From contig NZ_JAUKPO010000008.1 of assembly GCF_030503435.1 (NCBI RefSeq), positions 186,001-250,000 of the forward strand: DNA of 64,000 bases. Direction: 5' to 3'. Under the pieces are notes generated by a model that made no database searches, had not been told where the DNA came from, and saw only the letters and a list, made by a program, of their open reading frames with translations. Positions 34,914-44,364 of the stretch are shown in pieces. The stretch is from Rhodocytophaga aerolata (lineage in GTDB: Bacteria > Bacteroidota > Bacteroidia > Cytophagales > 172606-1). Both the position numbers and the translations under genes were made by a program. Position 1 is the stretch's first letter. Each line of letters starts with the position of its first letter.

Positions 34914-34953
34914 AGCCTCCGGCTGATACATAGCCGGAGGCTCTTGTGTTTTT
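34914..34953 (+). terminator. intrinsic terminator after rfbA
   Basis: Stem AGCCTCCGGCT (34914-34924) with AGCCGGAGGCT (34932-34942), a 7-nt loop, and a T-rich tail with TTTTT after a few bases. Confidence 0.82.
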
Positions 34954-35235
34954 ATCAAGCATAAGCATTTTAACAAACCGTATTTTTACGTTGATACTAA
35001 CCGAAGTAGATCAAACAGGCTATGAAGCATTCGGAAGTAAACGTTAGGCATAACTACCTGAATAATTTCCTACTGCGTTAGCTCTTTATACAGAACATAT
35101 ACATTCCTTTTTCACCTGGTATACGTTCTACTTCATCTCCTTTTTTTCCTGTCTGAGGGAGGTAAGGCTTTCCCACATGTCTTTTCATGAATGTAGAGGC
35201 GTATTTTTGTCACCATAGAAAATCAGACAAAACGT
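34954..35235. other. intergenic region before the DUF418 gene
   Basis: A TATTTTTG at 35202-35209 fits the -7 box and would start transcription about 20 bases before the ATG, but no TTG stands 17-23 bases ahead of it. No other element is seen. Confidence 0.4.
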
Positions 35236-36444
35236 ATGAAACCTTATTTCAATTCTCAGGCGCTTATACAAAGTACACGCCTCGAAATGGTAGATGCCTT
35301 GCGGGGCTTTGCTTTGCTGGGTATTATTCTGGCAAACATTCCCTATTCCCACGATCTGACAGAAGTATATACTAGCAACCGATCTATACTAGGGTCTGCC
35401 TATTGGGATAACCTGCTTAAAACAGCTACTGCCTTTTTTATAGATAAAAAATTTATTACCGTATTTTCTATGCTGTTTGGATTTGGATTTTCTATACAGG
35501 TAGATAGAATGGCTGAGAAGAACACTGATTTCCGCAAATACTTTATCCGGCGAATGTTATGGCTCCTGTTAATTGGATGTATCCATGGATACTTGTTATG
35601 GTTTGGAGACATTACTAGAGATTATGCCATCTGCGGCTTGCTGTTAGTGCTTATTTACAAATGGCCCATACGAAGGATTTTATGGGTAGGTTTATTACTG
35701 GCCATTCCTCTTACTGCCCTGGTATTTATCTTGAATGCGGCGCTGAACCTGCAGGAATACACGTATGATGTGTCTATTGTGCAGGAATTATATATTACAG
35801 AATCCTACTGGCGGTATTTAACCATTAATTTTACCATAGATCCATTAGTCAACTTTATACAGGACTCTCCTATTACATTGGTTTTCTGTTCAGGACAGAT
35901 CTTATTAGGCTTCTGGCTAGGCCGGATCGGTTTTTTTGCCACACCTCAACTCTTCCGAAGCATGATTAATAAATGGATTTTGTTTGGTAGTACATTCGGC
36001 ATCCTGAGCAGTGTCGGCTTCTGGGCAGTAACTACTGGCAGACTGGAGCTAGATGGGGCTTCTGTAGGCTTGATCTTTCTGATTGTAGGCGGCCTGGTAT
36101 TGCAAAGCTTATGTTATATAGGTTTGTTTGTGAAAGCCTGGGAGAATAGCCGCCTGCAAAATATTTTGAAAATTTTTGTACCAGTTGGCCGGATGGCACT
36201 TACCAATTATTTGATGCAAACCATTTTTTACCTATTGCTCTTTTTTCACTGGCCGCATGGGTTGCAATTATATGGAAAAGTAACCATCACGGAAACGTAT
36301 CTGATTGCCATGGCTGTGTATACCCTACAAGTCTTGTATAGCCATTGGTGGATGAAGCACTTTTCTCAGGGGCCAGTAGAAATGCTGTGGCGGAAGCTCG
36401 CTTATCAGGGGGTACCCGCACAACCTACGACACAACCTTATTAA
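35236..36444 (+). CDS. DUF418 family membrane protein
   Basis: 402 residues with eight to ten hydrophobic helices. The N-terminus has 'RLEMVDALRGFALLGIILAN', the DUF418/DUF1624-like start seen in acyltransferase-related membrane proteins. The C-terminal DUF418 domain (about 235-390) shows 'VPVGRMALTNYLMQTIFYLLLF' and 'LYSHWWMKHFSQGPVEMLWRKL', split here, both highly typical. Function is unproven; some relatives are linked to lipid or cell-surface modification. It converges on the LytTR gene with only 3 bp between the stops. Confidence 0.92.
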   Translation: MKPYFNSQALIQSTRLEMVDALRGFALLGIILANIPYSHDLTEVYTSNRSILGSAYWDNLLKTATAFFIDKKFITVFSMLFGFGFSIQVDRMAEKNTDFRKYFIRRMLWLLLIGCIHGYLLWFGDITRDYAICGLLLVLIYKWPIRRILWVGLLLAIPLTALVFILNAALNLQEYTYDVSIVQELYITESYWRYLTINFTIDPLVNFIQDSPITLVFCSGQILLGFWLGRIGFFATPQLFRSMINKWILFGSTFGILSSVGFWAVTTGRLELDGASVGLIFLIVGGLVLQSLCYIGLFVKAWENSRLQNILKIFVPVGRMALTNYLMQTIFYLLLFFHWPHGLQLYGKVTITETYLIAMAVYTLQVLYSHWWMKHFSQGPVEMLWRKLAYQGVPAQPTTQPY

Positions 36445-36447
36445 CTA

Positions 36448-37413
36448 CTAGCGGCTTACCCATTCTTTAAAAAGCGGGGCTCTTTTCTGACTGACAACAA
36501 CTGCCTCGTCTGCCTCAGGAAGCAGTGCTACTTCTAGCTTTCCATAGTCTAAAGTACTATAGTATTTACAGGCATGAAAACTAACTATCGTCTGGCGGTT
36601 TGCGCGGAAAAATTGCCCTTGGTCCAGTTGTGAAAAAATATCCTCCAGCGATTCGTCAATTAAATGGGTTTCGCCGGTAAAAGTCCGAAGGTAGCAGTAT
36701 TCTTCTTTTTTATAAATATAAGCGATTTCTTCTACTGACAGTGGTATATTCCGGTGGCCTTTATTGATGATAAACACCTGCCGTTTCCGCTTAACAACAG
36801 GTGTTTCAATAAGGGGCTGCATCAAAGAAGTTGCATTGGCTGAAGCCAAAAAGACACCTTGCTGCTTCAGTAAATGATATTGGCGAAAAAAGTAATAAGT
36901 CAGGTAATAAGTATTGATCAGGATTATTAACAAAATACAAACAGGAAGCTCGTAGATATACCAGCTGGTAACGGACATCTGCTGCCCGAGAATATAGGTA
37001 AATTGCAAATACGTGAGCATATGTAATACAACCGATGGAATAAATACGGCTACTAACACTTGTAACCCTATGCGTTTTACCGGATGCTTTTCCCAGGGTA
37101 CCCTGGCATCCAGGTACTGGGTAGCACGTGCAATCATCTCCCACACGATAAAAGCAATAAAGAATCCGGAGATAACATCTATATAATAGAACTTTTGCAG
37201 CAACAGGTAAAACAACGATTCTTCCCGGCCAAGTACTTCTATAAAATGTGTAGCAGCCAAAGAACCCACTATTCTCAGCCAACTATCGTTATACGAAAAG
37301 GTACTTGCGGAACCAGCAGACGGTTGAGAACTAGCAGCAGACAGGTGGCGCACTCTTTTTATTTTCTGCCATACATGTTGATAGCTAATTTTTTGTGGAA
37401 ATACGTGTAGCAT
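36448..37413 (-). CDS. membrane-bound LytTR transcriptional regulator
   Basis: 321 residues. The N-terminal half has about four membrane helices (about 48-180: 'FYYIDVISGFFIAFIVWEMIA', 'GLQVLVAVFIPSVVLHMLTYL', 'LPVCILLIILINTYYLTYYFF'). The C-terminal LytTR domain (about 215-320) has 'EEIAYIYKKEEYCYLRTFTGE', split here, 'FFRANRQTIVSFHACKYY' and a strand-rich end. LytTR binds DNA directly, usually as part of a response regulator; here it is tied to the membrane with no receiver domain. No sensor kinase is close, so it may sense a signal by itself. Target genes are unknown. Confidence 0.9.
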   Translation of the reverse strand: MLHVFPQKISYQHVWQKIKRVRHLSAASSQPSAGSASTFSYNDSWLRIVGSLAATHFIEVLGREESLFYLLLQKFYYIDVISGFFIAFIVWEMIARATQYLDARVPWEKHPVKRIGLQVLVAVFIPSVVLHMLTYLQFTYILGQQMSVTSWYIYELPVCILLIILINTYYLTYYFFRQYHLLKQQGVFLASANATSLMQPLIETPVVKRKRQVFIINKGHRNIPLSVEEIAYIYKKEEYCYLRTFTGETHLIDESLEDIFSQLDQGQFFRANRQTIVSFHACKYYSTLDYGKLEVALLPEADEAVVVSQKRAPLFKEWVSR

Positions 37414-37525
37414 ACCATTATCGGATTACAATGATAAAAAGCGGGTGGTGAAAATCTTATACTGCCATAGATGCTGAGTTTAGACTACTCGTTGCACCTT
37501 GACAAATATATTTATGATAGCAGCA

Positions 37526-39856
37526 TTACAATGGCTTCAAACTTCCATCAAACTGATACATTTTGCCTTTTTCTGTCTGGATTGTAATTACCTGGTTGCC
37601 ATAGCGGATGGTGCAGGGATTACCTAGTTTAGACAGAATGGTACACTTTGACAGCTTCCCTCCTTCCCAATCTATGTTCACCTCAAATCCACCCCGGGCG
37701 CAAAGGCCATGTATATACCCTTTCTGCCAGTCGGCCGGCAAGGCAGGTAAGAGCTGTATTTCCTTTGCATGGCTTTGCAACAGCATTTCAGTAATTCCGG
37801 CAGTAGCGCCAAAATTTCCATCAATCTGAAATGGTGGATGTGTATCAAATAGGTTCGGTAAGGTAGACTTGCCTAGCAATGCGAGTAAATTCTGGTAGGC
37901 TAATTCACCCTCTTGCAAACGGGCAAAAAAATTAATAATCCAGGCCCGGCTCCAGCCAGTATGGCCGCCTCCATGAGATAAGCGGTAATCGATGGTTTTG
38001 CGTGCTGCTTCCAGCAATTCCGGATTGGATTGTTTGGTAATTTGCCGGCCGGGGTGCAAGCCAAACAAATGGGAGATATGGCGGTGACCTTTCTCTGGCT
38101 CTTCAAACTCTTCAGTCCATTCCATAATGCGTCCATCACGGCCAATTTTAGTTGGAGCCAAACGGGAAAGTATATTTTCTAACCTGCGGCGGAAAGCAGC
38201 ATCGGTATTTACTATTTTGCTTGCCTGAATACTATTACTCAATAAGTCCCGGATAATCATATGATCCATGGTTGGCCCCATCACCATGGTAGCAATTTCG
38301 CCATCTTTGGTTTTGAAGGTATTTTCCGGTGAAATAGATGGCCCAGACACCAGTTGCTTGGTTTGAGGATTTTCTACCAGCCATTCGGCACAAAACTGGG
38401 CTGCTTCTTTCATCACCGGATAGGCCAGGTCCTGCAGGTATTTTTTATCTTCCGTAAATAAATAGTGTTCCCATAAATGCTGTGCACTCCAGGCCATTCC
38501 CATGGGCCACATAGCCCACTGTGTTTGTCCGTAGGTTTCGCTGAAGTGCCAGGCATCGGTTGTAAAATGGGCTACGGTCCCGTTTAATCCATACATATCT
38601 TTAGCCGTTTTACGGGCATCTGGCCGCATATCATTTAAAAACTGAAGAAATGGCATATGCATCTCGGAGAGGTTGGTTACTTCGGCAGGCCAGTAATTCA
38701 TTTGTATATTGATATTGATATGGTAATCTGCATCCCAGGGTGGATTTAACCCATCGGCCCAGATACCCTGTAGATTAGCCGGTAATCCACCCGGCCGGGA
38801 ACTACTGATTAACAAATAGCGGCCAAACTGATAATATAGTTTTAATAAGTGCGGATCAGTATTGCCTTGCTTTATAGCTGCCACACGTGTATGGGTCGGA
38901 AAATAAATGGCCTGGCTTGTACCTAAATCAAAATCTACCCGCTTGAAGTATTGCTGATAATCTTTTGTATGTCTGTTCTTTAGCTCTTCATAATTTCGGC
39001 CTGCCGCAGCTGTCAACTGCTTGGTTGAGATTTCTGCCGGGTTGCTCCCCCAATAATCGGTAGCAGCCGTGATAAGTAAGGTAACCGCATTAGCTTTGTC
39101 AACGGTAATAGTCTCTCCGCTTATTTGTAGGCTTCCACCTTCATGTTGTACTTTTGCCCGGGCGACAAGTTGTACGCCTACTCCATTCCCAACGTGTTCA
39201 CTCAGAGTAATTTCTCCATTGGCTGCCTTAATACTGGCTTTGTTTCCAGGCCTGCTTAGCTTCATAGTAAAGGTAAGGGCTCCGGGTTGATCTGCAGTCA
39301 ACCGCACTACCATGGCCTGGTCTGGGGCACTGGAAAAAATTTCCCGAGTAAAAACTACTTTTCCTGCCCGGTAACTTACTTTAGCTACCGCTGTTTCCAG
39401 GTCTAGTTCCCGGTAGTAATCCGAAACGGCGGCATCTGCATAGCTGAAGTCCAGTTGAAGATCTCCTAATGTCTGATAGGTGCTATGCACTTTTTTGTCG
39501 CCCATCATCGTTTGCTGGGCTAGTTTCTGTGCTTCTGCATATTTTCCGGCAAATAGTAATGCACGTACTTCTTTCAAAGATCCCCTTGCCTGTGGGTTTA
39601 CAAAATCAGACCGATTGCCAGTCCATACCGTTTCTTCGTTGAGTTGCAGCCGTTCTTTATCAGGATCGCCAAATAGCATAGCTCCCAGCCTTCCGTTGCC
39701 CACTGGTAACGCTTCATTCCAGGTACCGGCAGGATGTGTAAACCACAAAGCAAGTCCTTCTGGTTTTTGGGGTTGCGATTGAGCCTGGAAAGCTATAAGG
39801 GTGAGGCAACAAAGCAGCAGTGATGATATTTTTAGTAAAAAGTAGTAGCAGTGCAT
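37526..39856 (-). CDS. secreted GH95 alpha-L-fucosidase/galactosidase
   Basis: About 776 residues from ATG 39856, which gives a normal signal peptide ending in 'FQAQSQ'; the ATG at 39907 would add a second hydrophobic run. GH95 enzymes release alpha-1,2-linked L-fucose (or L-galactose) with inversion. Landmarks: 'GTWNEALPVGNGRLGAMLFG', 'QLNEETVWTG', the asparagine pair in 'HININIQMNYWPAEVTNLSEMH' (split), 'SGPSISPEN' with the acid Glu, and 'FQIDGNFGATAGITEML' with the Asp that assists Asn. It follows rhaM by about 100 bp in the same direction. Confidence 0.95.
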   Translation of the reverse strand: MHCYYFLLKISSLLLCCLTLIAFQAQSQPQKPEGLALWFTHPAGTWNEALPVGNGRLGAMLFGDPDKERLQLNEETVWTGNRSDFVNPQARGSLKEVRALLFAGKYAEAQKLAQQTMMGDKKVHSTYQTLGDLQLDFSYADAAVSDYYRELDLETAVAKVSYRAGKVVFTREIFSSAPDQAMVVRLTADQPGALTFTMKLSRPGNKASIKAANGEITLSEHVGNGVGVQLVARAKVQHEGGSLQISGETITVDKANAVTLLITAATDYWGSNPAEISTKQLTAAAGRNYEELKNRHTKDYQQYFKRVDFDLGTSQAIYFPTHTRVAAIKQGNTDPHLLKLYYQFGRYLLISSSRPGGLPANLQGIWADGLNPPWDADYHININIQMNYWPAEVTNLSEMHMPFLQFLNDMRPDARKTAKDMYGLNGTVAHFTTDAWHFSETYGQTQWAMWPMGMAWSAQHLWEHYLFTEDKKYLQDLAYPVMKEAAQFCAEWLVENPQTKQLVSGPSISPENTFKTKDGEIATMVMGPTMDHMIIRDLLSNSIQASKIVNTDAAFRRRLENILSRLAPTKIGRDGRIMEWTEEFEEPEKGHRHISHLFGLHPGRQITKQSNPELLEAARKTIDYRLSHGGGHTGWSRAWIINFFARLQEGELAYQNLLALLGKSTLPNLFDTHPPFQIDGNFGATAGITEMLLQSHAKEIQLLPALPADWQKGYIHGLCARGGFEVNIDWEGGKLSKCTILSKLGNPCTIRYGNQVITIQTEKGKMYQFDGSLKPL

Positions 39857-39958
39857 ACACAATTGGCAAAGTAAAAACAGTATGGTTAGACAGGAAAGCC
39901 GCGGCAATGTATCCTGGGCAGTTTAAGTAATACTCTTAAGCACTAAAATTACCCTTTC

Positions 39959-40273
39959 TTATTTCAGATAAAACACTTCTGTTAAGGGAATAGCTACCGG
40001 TGAATGATCGGGATTGGTATCCATAATATCTGCCATGTATTTCCACCATTTTTTGACTGCCGGATGTTCTGGCAACTGGCTGCTTGTATGGCCCGGCTCC
40101 AGTTTCTGAACAGCAAACAGGGTTAATGTTTCTTCATCCAGAAAAATGGAATAGTCATGAATACCTGCTTCTTTTAATGCTTTTTCCAACTCTGGCCATA
40201 ATGCATCGTGCCTTCTTTTGTATTCTTCCTCAAAGCCTTTTTTCAATTTCATTTTAAATGCATGCCGTATCAT
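39959..40273 (-). CDS. L-rhamnose/L-fucose mutarotase (RhaM family)
   Basis: 104 residues, a single RhaM fold (formerly DUF718). It interconverts the alpha and beta anomers of a 6-deoxy sugar. Conserved points are 'YKRRHDALWPELEKAL' with the catalytic His, 'GIHDYSIFLDEETLTLFA' and 'WWKYMADIMDTNPDHSP'. Named for rhamnose in E. coli; beside a GH95 fucosidase the sugar may be fucose. It lies upstream of the fucosidase and divergent from an MHS transporter, so all three may serve one sugar. Confidence 0.93.
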   Translation of the reverse strand: MIRHAFKMKLKKGFEEEYKRRHDALWPELEKALKEAGIHDYSIFLDEETLTLFAVQKLEPGHTSSQLPEHPAVKKWWKYMADIMDTNPDHSPVAIPLTEVFYLK

Positions 40274-40475
40274 GGAGGTATTTAGGGTTTGTGCTTGGGT
40301 AAAATACGTTAAGTTTTTACAGAAAACAAAGCAATAAGCGCACAGCCTACAGCAACGTAAATTTGCAAATCCATTCCGCTACTAAAGAATATTTGTTATT
40401 TTACCAGCAGTAAATAATAGTTAAGGCAATGGCGTGGTTTACAATATTGCTAACACCCTACTGACCTGCAAGCAG

Positions 40476-41807
40476 ATGAATACACCCTTTGACGTAAACC
40501 AGAAAACAAGCTCTGTACATCCTGGTAAGGCACATGATATGCAATGGCGGCTAAAAGCTATTTTTGGCGGGGCTATTGGGAATCTGGTAGAATGGTACGA
40601 CTGGTATGCTTACTCCGCTTTTTCCTTATACTTTGCTGCCTCATTTTTTCCAAAAGGCGATCTTACGGCGCAGTTATTAAACACGGCAGGAATTTTCGCT
40701 GTTGGCTTTCTGATGCGACCGGTAGGCGGCTGGCTGTTTGGCCGCTTAGCCGATAGAAGTGGCCGCAAAAAAGCCATGACTTCCTCAGTGTTGCTAATGT
40801 CATTTGGCTCTTTGCTGATTGCCCTTACGCCTACCTACGCCAGTATAGGCATTGCTGCCCCAGTATTATTGCTCGTAGCCCGGTTGTTGCAAGGATTAAG
40901 TGTAGGAGGAGAATATGGTACTTCCGCAACTTATCTAAGCGAAATCGCTACACCGGCAAGACGCGGCTTTTATTCCAGCTTTCAGTATGTAACGTTAATT
41001 GGCGGACAACTCCTGGCACTGGGTTTACAATTAATTTTGCAAAAAGTATTGCTTACATCTGAACAACTGCATGACTGGGGTTGGCGCATTCCTTTTTTTA
41101 TCGGTGCATTACTATCAGTCGTAGCCCTGTATCTGCGGAGCAAACTTAAGGAAACAGAAAATTTCCAGAAGGCCAGTCAAACCCATACAAACAGAGGTTC
41201 TTTGCAGGAATTATTCCGGCATCCGAAAGCTATTGCTACGGTGATAGGATTAACATTGGGAGGAACTATTGCTTTTTATACCTATTCTACTTATATGCAG
41301 AAATTCCTGGTCAATACGGTACAATTAACCAAAGATGAATCTACCTTACTCACCTTTCTTTCGTTAGCCGTATTTGCCTTGTTGCAACCTGTGTTTGGCT
41401 TACTATCCGATGTAATTGGCCGCCGGTATTTACTAATGGGATTTGGCATTTTGGGTACCCTTTTCACTGTTCCTTTATTAACTTCTCTAAGCCAGGCTAG
41501 CAGCCAGCTGGAAATACTGGGATTACTCATCACAGCATTACTTATTGTAAGTGGATACACGTCCATTAATGCAGTAGTAAAGGCGGAGCTTTTCCCGGCA
41601 GAAGTACGGGCTTTGGGTGTAGGCTTACCCTATGCCCTGACGGTAGCTATTTTTGGAGGGTCCGCAGAATACATTGCCCTGTATCTGAAAAGCATCGGCC
41701 ATGAAAACTGGTATTATTACTTTGTGACAGTTTGTATTTTTACTTCGCTCATCGTGTATGTTAGCATGAAAGATACCAAGTATACCTCCCTGATTGAGAA
41801 AGAATAG
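40476..41807 (+). CDS. MFS transporter, metabolite:H+ symporter (MHS) family
   Basis: About 443 residues from ATG 40476; a GTG at 40434 would add 14 residues. It has twelve membrane helices and MHS-family marks: 'GAIGNLVEWYDWYAYSAFSLYFA', 'GFLMRPVGGWLFGRLADRSGRKKAM' (A-motif) and 'GLSVGGEYGTSATYLSEI', each split here. MHS transporters take up dicarboxylates, shikimate or osmolytes with protons. In this setting it might bring in a sugar acid or related compound, but that is inference. It converges on the GH51/39-like gene. Confidence 0.93.
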   Translation: MNTPFDVNQKTSSVHPGKAHDMQWRLKAIFGGAIGNLVEWYDWYAYSAFSLYFAASFFPKGDLTAQLLNTAGIFAVGFLMRPVGGWLFGRLADRSGRKKAMTSSVLLMSFGSLLIALTPTYASIGIAAPVLLLVARLLQGLSVGGEYGTSATYLSEIATPARRGFYSSFQYVTLIGGQLLALGLQLILQKVLLTSEQLHDWGWRIPFFIGALLSVVALYLRSKLKETENFQKASQTHTNRGSLQELFRHPKAIATVIGLTLGGTIAFYTYSTYMQKFLVNTVQLTKDESTLLTFLSLAVFALLQPVFGLLSDVIGRRYLLMGFGILGTLFTVPLLTSLSQASSQLEILGLLITALLIVSGYTSINAVVKAELFPAEVRALGVGLPYALTVAIFGGSAEYIALYLKSIGHENWYYYFVTVCIFTSLIVYVSMKDTKYTSLIEKE

Positions 41808-41820
41808 CTTCAGACGGGGA

Positions 41821-43302
41821 TTACTTTGTGGCAGACAGTTCCAATACAGTAATGGAAGTAGCAGGTAACTGAATAGCCAAGGAAGGACGATTACTTTCAA
41901 TACTTTCTTTCTGTATCCATGCCGGAAAAAGATCTCCCGGGCCTTTTCCACTATATTCCCATCTTTTCCCACTAAAGCTCGCTGCATAGTTTAGCAGAGA
42001 AACAGTTGCTTGCTGAGGCTTTATATCTTTATTGATCAGAAAAACATGGAGTTTCCCAGTTGCAGGGTCTTGGCTGGCGAATGTACGGATAACTTTGGTA
42101 CTGGTAGTATGTATCATTTTTGGCAACAGATAATTGCCCCAGATGCCAAGGACTTTTCCGCCCGGTGTCAGGTTGGCATACTTTGTTAGGGCATCATTTA
42201 CCTCATGATCTAGGGTGTTTTTTGCCCATCTGGTAGTCCAGAAGTTGGTAGAGACGATAATGGGAGTAGTAAGGTGTTCCCCTAGCATTTCAAATGAAAA
42301 TAAAGCATGCCCCAGATCATTCGTATTTTTCCAGGCGCCAGACCAGTCTATGGCATTAAACTCTGTAACGAAAATTTTGATACGTTCTTTATCTTCAGCA
42401 GGTGTATACTTAGCAAGAGCATTGGTAGCTATGTTGACTACTCTCATAAAGTTGGGCTGGTGGGTACGGTAGTATTCATAGCCGCCAGTGTAGTTCCAGG
42501 CCGGATAGTTACTGAGGCCCAGGTAATCAATATAGGCAGCGGCCTGTGGCAGTACGGTTGCCCACCACCCCTCTTCCTCCCCATTGGCTATGATCTTAAT
42601 ACCAGGATCAATCTTTTTCATCCGGCTGGCAAATTCAATGACATCGTCCCGGTATTGTTCTGCCGTAGCGCAGCCATTATATTCGCAATTCTTAAAACTT
42701 TCATTGCCGATCATCCAGTATTTTACGCCGTATTTCTTTATCACATTTGCATAGCGTACCCATTCTTCTGCATTTTTAAGCAATTGTTCTCTTGTTGGTA
42801 TACTGGCTTGCTGAGTAGCTGCTTTTTTATACATCCCATCATAGGCTACTACTAGTATTGGTTCGGCTCCAATGGCTTTACTTACTTCCATAAACTCATC
42901 AAAATCCAATGCAGTCGGTTTCAATGTTCGATGGTCTGTTTTGGTAAAACGGGCATCACCGGAAGGCCATTCCATGGGACCAGGCCTGGCTACTACTGGT
43001 GAAGATTTAGTCCAGGGAGCCACAGACCACAAGTAGTTGTCTGATTTCTCACCACCAGGGTATCTTAAAAACCGCACACACATGCTTTGTAAGGCGGCTT
43101 TCGTACTGGTTATCTGAGAAGGTCCAAAAAAAGTGCCGTCCATCAGATAATTCATATTGATTCCTATTGGACTATCCGCCACATCATTCAGAACCTGATG
43201 GGCATCTACCTTTACTATTTCCTGCGCCCAGGCCTGCTGGCAAGTGAGTGAACATAGCCACAAAAGCAGGCATAGCTGACCTATATATTTCAAATCTCGC
43301 AT
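41821..43302 (-). CDS. secreted GH51/GH39-like glycosidase (clan GH-A)
   Basis: About 493 residues from ATG 43302, giving a signal peptide ending 'CQQAWAQ'; an upstream frame to 43452 has no signal-like start. A TIM barrel of clan GH-A is shown by the acid/base Glu in 'KYWMIGNESFKN' and the nucleophile Glu in 'IFVTEFNAIDW'. 'FLRYPGGEKSDNYLWSVAPW' and the C-terminal beta-domain 'GKLHVFLINKDIKPQQATVSLL' fit alpha-L-arabinofuranosidases of GH51 or beta-xylosidases of GH39. The substrate is thus a pentose-containing glycan, uncertain which. Signal peptide means periplasm or outside. Confidence 0.82.
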   Translation of the reverse strand: MRDLKYIGQLCLLLWLCSLTCQQAWAQEIVKVDAHQVLNDVADSPIGINMNYLMDGTFFGPSQITSTKAALQSMCVRFLRYPGGEKSDNYLWSVAPWTKSSPVVARPGPMEWPSGDARFTKTDHRTLKPTALDFDEFMEVSKAIGAEPILVVAYDGMYKKAATQQASIPTREQLLKNAEEWVRYANVIKKYGVKYWMIGNESFKNCEYNGCATAEQYRDDVIEFASRMKKIDPGIKIIANGEEEGWWATVLPQAAAYIDYLGLSNYPAWNYTGGYEYYRTHQPNFMRVVNIATNALAKYTPAEDKERIKIFVTEFNAIDWSGAWKNTNDLGHALFSFEMLGEHLTTPIIVSTNFWTTRWAKNTLDHEVNDALTKYANLTPGGKVLGIWGNYLLPKMIHTTSTKVIRTFASQDPATGKLHVFLINKDIKPQQATVSLLNYAASFSGKRWEYSGKGPGDLFPAWIQKESIESNRPSLAIQLPATSITVLELSATK

Positions 43303-43453
43303 ACAATAACTGGAAGAGGCAATACAAATCCCCTGTACCTGGAAGATAGGTAAGAATTGGAAACTTTTTAAGTTTCTGCCCCTTACTCCATGTAATATAT
43401 GCGCAATCCTGTGGGCACGGTACAGATCACCAGCAACACCCAATAAAAGCAAA

Positions 43454-43472
43454 AACCCCAGAAACTGGGGTT
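43454..43472 (-). terminator. intrinsic terminator after the TPR gene
   Basis: AACCCCAG (43454-43461) with CTGGGGTT (43465-43472) around a 3-nt loop. On the minus strand the stem is followed by TTT and a T-rich tract, 32 bp after the TPR gene's stop. Confidence 0.75.
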
Positions 43473-43503
43473 GGTTATATAGGTTCAGGTAAAATAAGCT
43501 TTA

Positions 43504-44154
43504 TTATACTTTCATGATCTTTAGCCGCTGGTATAACTCATGCACTTGTTCTTCCAGGCCGGGCTGGCTAGGGCAAATGAGCAGCATATATTCCAAAACC
43601 CGCAAAGCTTCTTTGTAATCATTGTTGGCCAAATAGATTGAGGCCAGGCCAGAGAGCGCCCCAAAATGACGTTTTTCTATAGATAATGTCCTGAAAATAT
43701 CTTGCAGGGAGGCATCATAGTCGCCGTTCAAATAATAGGCCGTGGCCCGTTTGTTCCAGCCTTCTACGTATTCAGGCATTCGTTCTGTAACTTTTGTAAA
43801 AATAGCAATGGCTTTGGTGTATTCACCATCCGATACAGCCTTGCTGCCCTGCTGCATCCAGCCGTTTACTTCTATTTCACCACTATCCATCCACACATTC
43901 CATATTTTTGCCTGAATCTGCTGCACTTCTGTTCCGCTTTTGGCGGTTGCCAGCTGATCAAACAACATATTTAATTCACTTCTGCTTGAGACTAATTTTG
44001 CAGAAATAGGTAATATTTCCCGCGTAGAAGAGGTGATGTTTGCCGGTTTGCATAAAGAAACCAATAATACCAGGCCTGGCAAGATAAGCAGACACATTAC
44101 TAACCTGTATAATACAAATCTTCTCATAATCCAACTGTTATAGTAATCCAACAT
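43504..44154 (-). CDS. tetratricopeptide-repeat protein with N-terminal anchor
   Basis: 216 residues from ATG 44154, or 207 from ATG 44127. A membrane anchor (about 'RLVMCLLILPGLVLLVSL') is followed by about three TPR units: 'GEYTKAIAIFTKVTERMPEYVEGWNKRATAYYLNGDYDASLQDIFRTL' and 'GALSGLASIYLANNDYKEALRVLEYMLLICP', given here in pieces. TPRs bind other proteins. The 3-bp gap after the proline-rich gene suggests that the two are one operon and may act together. It ends at a terminator. Confidence 0.85.
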   Translation of the reverse strand: MLDYYNSWIMRRFVLYRLVMCLLILPGLVLLVSLCKPANITSSTREILPISAKLVSSRSELNMLFDQLATAKSGTEVQQIQAKIWNVWMDSGEIEVNGWMQQGSKAVSDGEYTKAIAIFTKVTERMPEYVEGWNKRATAYYLNGDYDASLQDIFRTLSIEKRHFGALSGLASIYLANNDYKEALRVLEYMLLICPSQPGLEEQVHELYQRLKIMKV

Positions 44155-44157
44155 TTT

Positions 44158-44364
44158 TCAAGGCTGTAAAGGGGTACCCGGTTCCTGTATCGGCGGAACA
44201 TAAGGGTCAGGAACTTGAGGGGTAGACGGTTCCTGCACTGGTGGTGTTTCCGGCTCACGCGGAGGTGAATAGGGTTCTGGTACCGGCGAGTTTGGAATGG
44301 GTTCCTGTGTCGGTGGAATTTCCGGATTCTGGCCTGGGTTAGGCGGATATATCATTTCTAGCAT
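44158..44364 (-). CDS. proline-rich 24-residue tandem-repeat miniprotein
   Basis: About 68 residues from ATG 44364 (ATG 44355 is also possible). Apart from the first few residues it is made of Pro, Glu, Gln, Thr, Ser and Tyr. Two 24-residue units of the form PPxQEPxxxxxVPxPYxPPxxEPxT follow each other, and the DNA has the matching 72-bp period. No signal peptide or membrane helix. Similar short Pro/Glu repeat proteins occur in Bacteroidota but I know no function. It lies 3 bp before the TPR gene, so it could be a ligand of the TPR. Confidence 0.6.
   Translation of the reverse strand: MLEMIYPPNPGQNPEIPPTQEPIPNSPVPEPYSPPREPETPPVQEPSTPQVPDPYVPPIQEPGTPLQP

Noticed and set aside
35187-35375. 62-codon plus-strand frame over the DUF418 start
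   Set aside because: It lies mostly in the real DUF418 gene in another frame.
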